A stretch of 64,000 nucleotides of DNA, taken from contig NZ_CAKJTI010000002.1 of the NCBI RefSeq assembly GCF_917563915.1, forward strand, positions 248,001-312,000, read 5' to 3'. Source of the stretch: Bacillus rhizoplanae (lineage in GTDB: Bacteria > Bacillota > Bacilli > Bacillales > Bacillaceae_G). Numbering within the stretch: position 1 is the stretch's first letter; the number at the start of each line of letters is the position of its first letter. Shown piece after piece: positions 62,854 to 64,000 of the stretch. The notes beneath the pieces are model-generated. The model did no database searches, had not been told where the DNA came from, and saw nothing but the letters and a program-made list of their open reading frames with translations. The translations under genes and the position numbers were made by a program.

Positions 62854-63306
62854 TTATTCCTCTTTTCTATCATTTATTGTTTTCATTGTTTCAATTAATT
62901 TGTTTAATTGAATTAATAAAGTTGTATAATCTTCAGTTGTAATTCCTAAATGTGATGCCATTGTTTGTGGCAATGAACATGCTTTTTTCTTTAAAGCAGA
63001 TCCTTGCCCTGTTAGTTCAATACATACTTTTCGTTCATCTTTCTTTGAACGAACACGCTTAACAAGTTGTAACCCTTCCATTCTTTTTAACATAGGCGTT
63101 AATGTTCCGGAATCTAAAAATAATCGTTCACCAATTTCTTTTACTGTTATTCCGTCTTGTTCCCACAATACTAACAAAGTAATGTACTGCGGATACGTAA
63201 TGCCCATTTCTTCTAAATAAGGACGATAAAAACGTGTGACTTCTCTAGAACAAGCGTAAATAGAAAAACAAAGTTGATTATCTAGATGTAAAGGATTCTC
63301 GTGCAT
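62854..63306 (-). CDS. ohrR: MarR-family organic-peroxide sensor OhrR
   Basis: 150 aa from ATG 63306-63304 (GGAGGGG upstream). Matches B. subtilis OhrR: LDNQLCFSIYACSREVTR with the peroxide-sensing N-terminal cysteine C13 and a second cysteine C19 six residues on (serine in B. subtilis, which is a 1-Cys type). Winged helix around SGTLTPMLKRME. Derepresses ohr when the cysteine is oxidised; it should repress its own operon through the operator at 63324. Confidence 0.93.
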   Translation of the reverse strand: MHENPLHLDNQLCFSIYACSREVTRFYRPYLEEMGITYPQYITLLVLWEQDGITVKEIGERLFLDSGTLTPMLKRMEGLQLVKRVRSKKDERKVCIELTGQGSALKKKACSLPQTMASHLGITTEDYTTLLIQLNKLIETMKTINDRKEE

Positions 63307-63323
63307 GAGTATCCCCTCCTTTT

Positions 63324-63351
63324 TAAATTGTTCACAATTTAATTTTGTAAA
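63324..63351. promoter_or_regulatory. Candidate OhrR operator
   Basis: On the minus strand TACAAAATTAAATTGTG then AACAATTTAAA, close to the B. subtilis ohrA operator pattern (TACAATT-AAATTGTA repeats). It lies between the predicted transcript start and the ohrR ribosome site. Confidence 0.55.
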
Positions 63352-63354
63352 ATT

Positions 63355-63383
63355 AATATAAAATAAAACCAATAAGATGTCAA
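63355..63383 (-). promoter_or_regulatory. Sigma-A promoter of ohrR-ohr
   Basis: On the minus strand TTGACA (63383-63378), 17-bp spacer, TATATT (63360-63355). Confidence 0.65.
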
Positions 63384-63736
63384 ACAAAAAGAAAATCAAT
63401 CATTTGGAATGATCATACATATTTTCTTTCAATTGAAAGAAGCTAGTAAAAGATATTCTTTCAGCATGTATGGAATAGTTTCCATTACTTGATTCCGACA
63501 ATTTTTTTTGATAACGTACAGATAGAGTTATTATTTTATAATTATTTTAAAGTGAAATATCTCTTCTCTAGATGAGGGAGGATTTTTTACTGTCCTTTTG
63601 AACGGAAAATAGGATTTTTGTATTCTTCACCGATGGTTAGTTGTATACATCGGCTTTTATGAAAAGTTTTTCTCACCTTTTTTCCTTTCATTCTTTACTT
63701 ATTCCAGTGAATGTCTTACTGTCAGTTAAGGAAGGG
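63384..63736. other. Intergenic stretch before bcr1 copy H
   Basis: About 350 AT-rich bp between the divergent ohrR promoter and bcr1. No ORF of note, terminator or operator recognised. Confidence 0.4.
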
Positions 63737-63889
63737 ATAAAGTGAAACTTCTCTTTTAGGAGTGTTTTTCTCCTAAAAGGGTTAGTTGAACCAATCGGGC
63801 TTTTACGGGCAGTTATCCCCTACCTATCTTCCTCGTTTCTCTCTAAATCTTGAGGTGGTGGGGCTTACTGCCCGTTAATGCGGGATAAA
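63737..63889 (-). repeat. bcr1 repeat, copy H (inverted)
   Basis: ATAAA at 63737-63741 and 63885-63889. On the minus strand: CCCGCATTAACGGGCAG, 5' hairpin, ATAACTGCCCG, GATTGGTTCAACTAACC, a 3' hairpin with a wholly different stem (CTTTTAGGAG / CTCCTAAAAG), then GAAGTTTCACTTTAT. Confidence 0.9.
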
Positions 63890-63985
63890 ATGAGACGATG
63901 TTCACATGATTGTCAGATTTAAAAGAGGAAAGTTGTATTATGATAGTAGATAAGATGAAAAATCGGTTGAAGGGGGACATGCTGC

Positions 63986-64000
63986 GTGCATATTCTTGTT
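63986..64000 (+). CDS. hemA: Glutamyl-tRNA reductase, first five codons
   Basis: GTG 63986 (AAGGGGGAC upstream) opens MHILV, the start of B. subtilis HemA, and the gene order lonA-engB-hemA supports it. HemA makes glutamate-1-semialdehyde for haem and siroheme. The rest is outside the window. Confidence 0.8.

Noticed and set aside
63900-63985. PerR box before hemA
   Set aside because: TATTATGATAG-type sequence is too weak a match to TTATAATNATTATAA to call.

Overview
The window is from a low-GC, endospore-forming Firmicute, almost certainly a member of the Bacillus cereus group. The evidence is AT-rich codon use, gerE and gerM, a Bacillus-type succinate dehydrogenase, both LonA and LonB, and eight copies (full or decayed) of a roughly 155-bp repeat flanked by TTTAT that matches the B. 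cereus-group repeat bcr1. Most of the gene order follows Bacillus: ywbD/ywbE; lcfA-fadR-fadB-etfB-etfA-trxA; uvrC-yslB-sdhCAB-ysmA-gerE-racE; gerM-rph-rdgB-ysnB; ysoA-tig-clpX-lonB-lonA-engB, then hemA at the right edge. The species is not resolved.

Layout. 1-1604: end of a ywbD-like rRNA methyltransferase facing ywbE and a 57-aa partner. 1774-6245: OmpR-type regulator, histidine kinase, ABC-2 exporter with two paralogous permeases, and a 52-aa membrane peptide. 6263-7930: bcr1, Nudix, DinB and a decayed ORF. 8108-13677: fatty-acid degradation operon with FadR operators and thioredoxin. 13848-22355: an envelope block in which an iron-linked lipoprotein, a second iron-linked exported protein and an FTR1 permease (Fur boxes) surround an epimerase, a flippase-like protein, a membrane phosphodiesterase, a GT2 and a GT-C glycosyltransferase. 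22371-28855: uvrC, yslB, sdhCAB, thioesterase. 28873-38364: accessory stretch with a VanY-type peptidase, a collapsed motPS operon, acid phosphatase, regulators and transporters, a TnpB-only IS element, PspC and a KimA-like K+ transporter. 38662-39878: gerE and racE. 40137-45505: nitrite reductase and siroheme operon with an FNR/Rex-type palindrome. 46016-49311: gerM to ysnB, then tRNA-Gly and tRNA-Arg. 49436-52984: accessory stretch with a lipoprotein, a membrane-protein gene interrupted by an in-frame stop, an IS3-type remnant, a PH-domain protein and two small proteins. 53210-64000: proteostasis core, engB, ohr/ohrR and the first five codons of hemA.

How parts work together. The fad/etf genes form a beta-oxidation module probably repressed by FadR. 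The nir operon makes both the assimilatory-type nitrite reductase and its siroheme. Three transcripts (ABC exporter, 52-aa peptide, and the 33-aa plus 82-aa small proteins some 47 kb away) share GTAAG direct repeats spaced 11 bp and probably form the regulon of the two-component system at 1774-3409.

The strongest second-look items are: a TnpB without its zinc finger and with a displaced catalytic glutamate; covarying hairpins in the bcr1 copies and their likeness to the TnpB right-end hairpin; the GTAAG regulon; the motPS deletion scar; and the interrupted membrane-protein gene. All calls come from reading the sequence; no database search was run.
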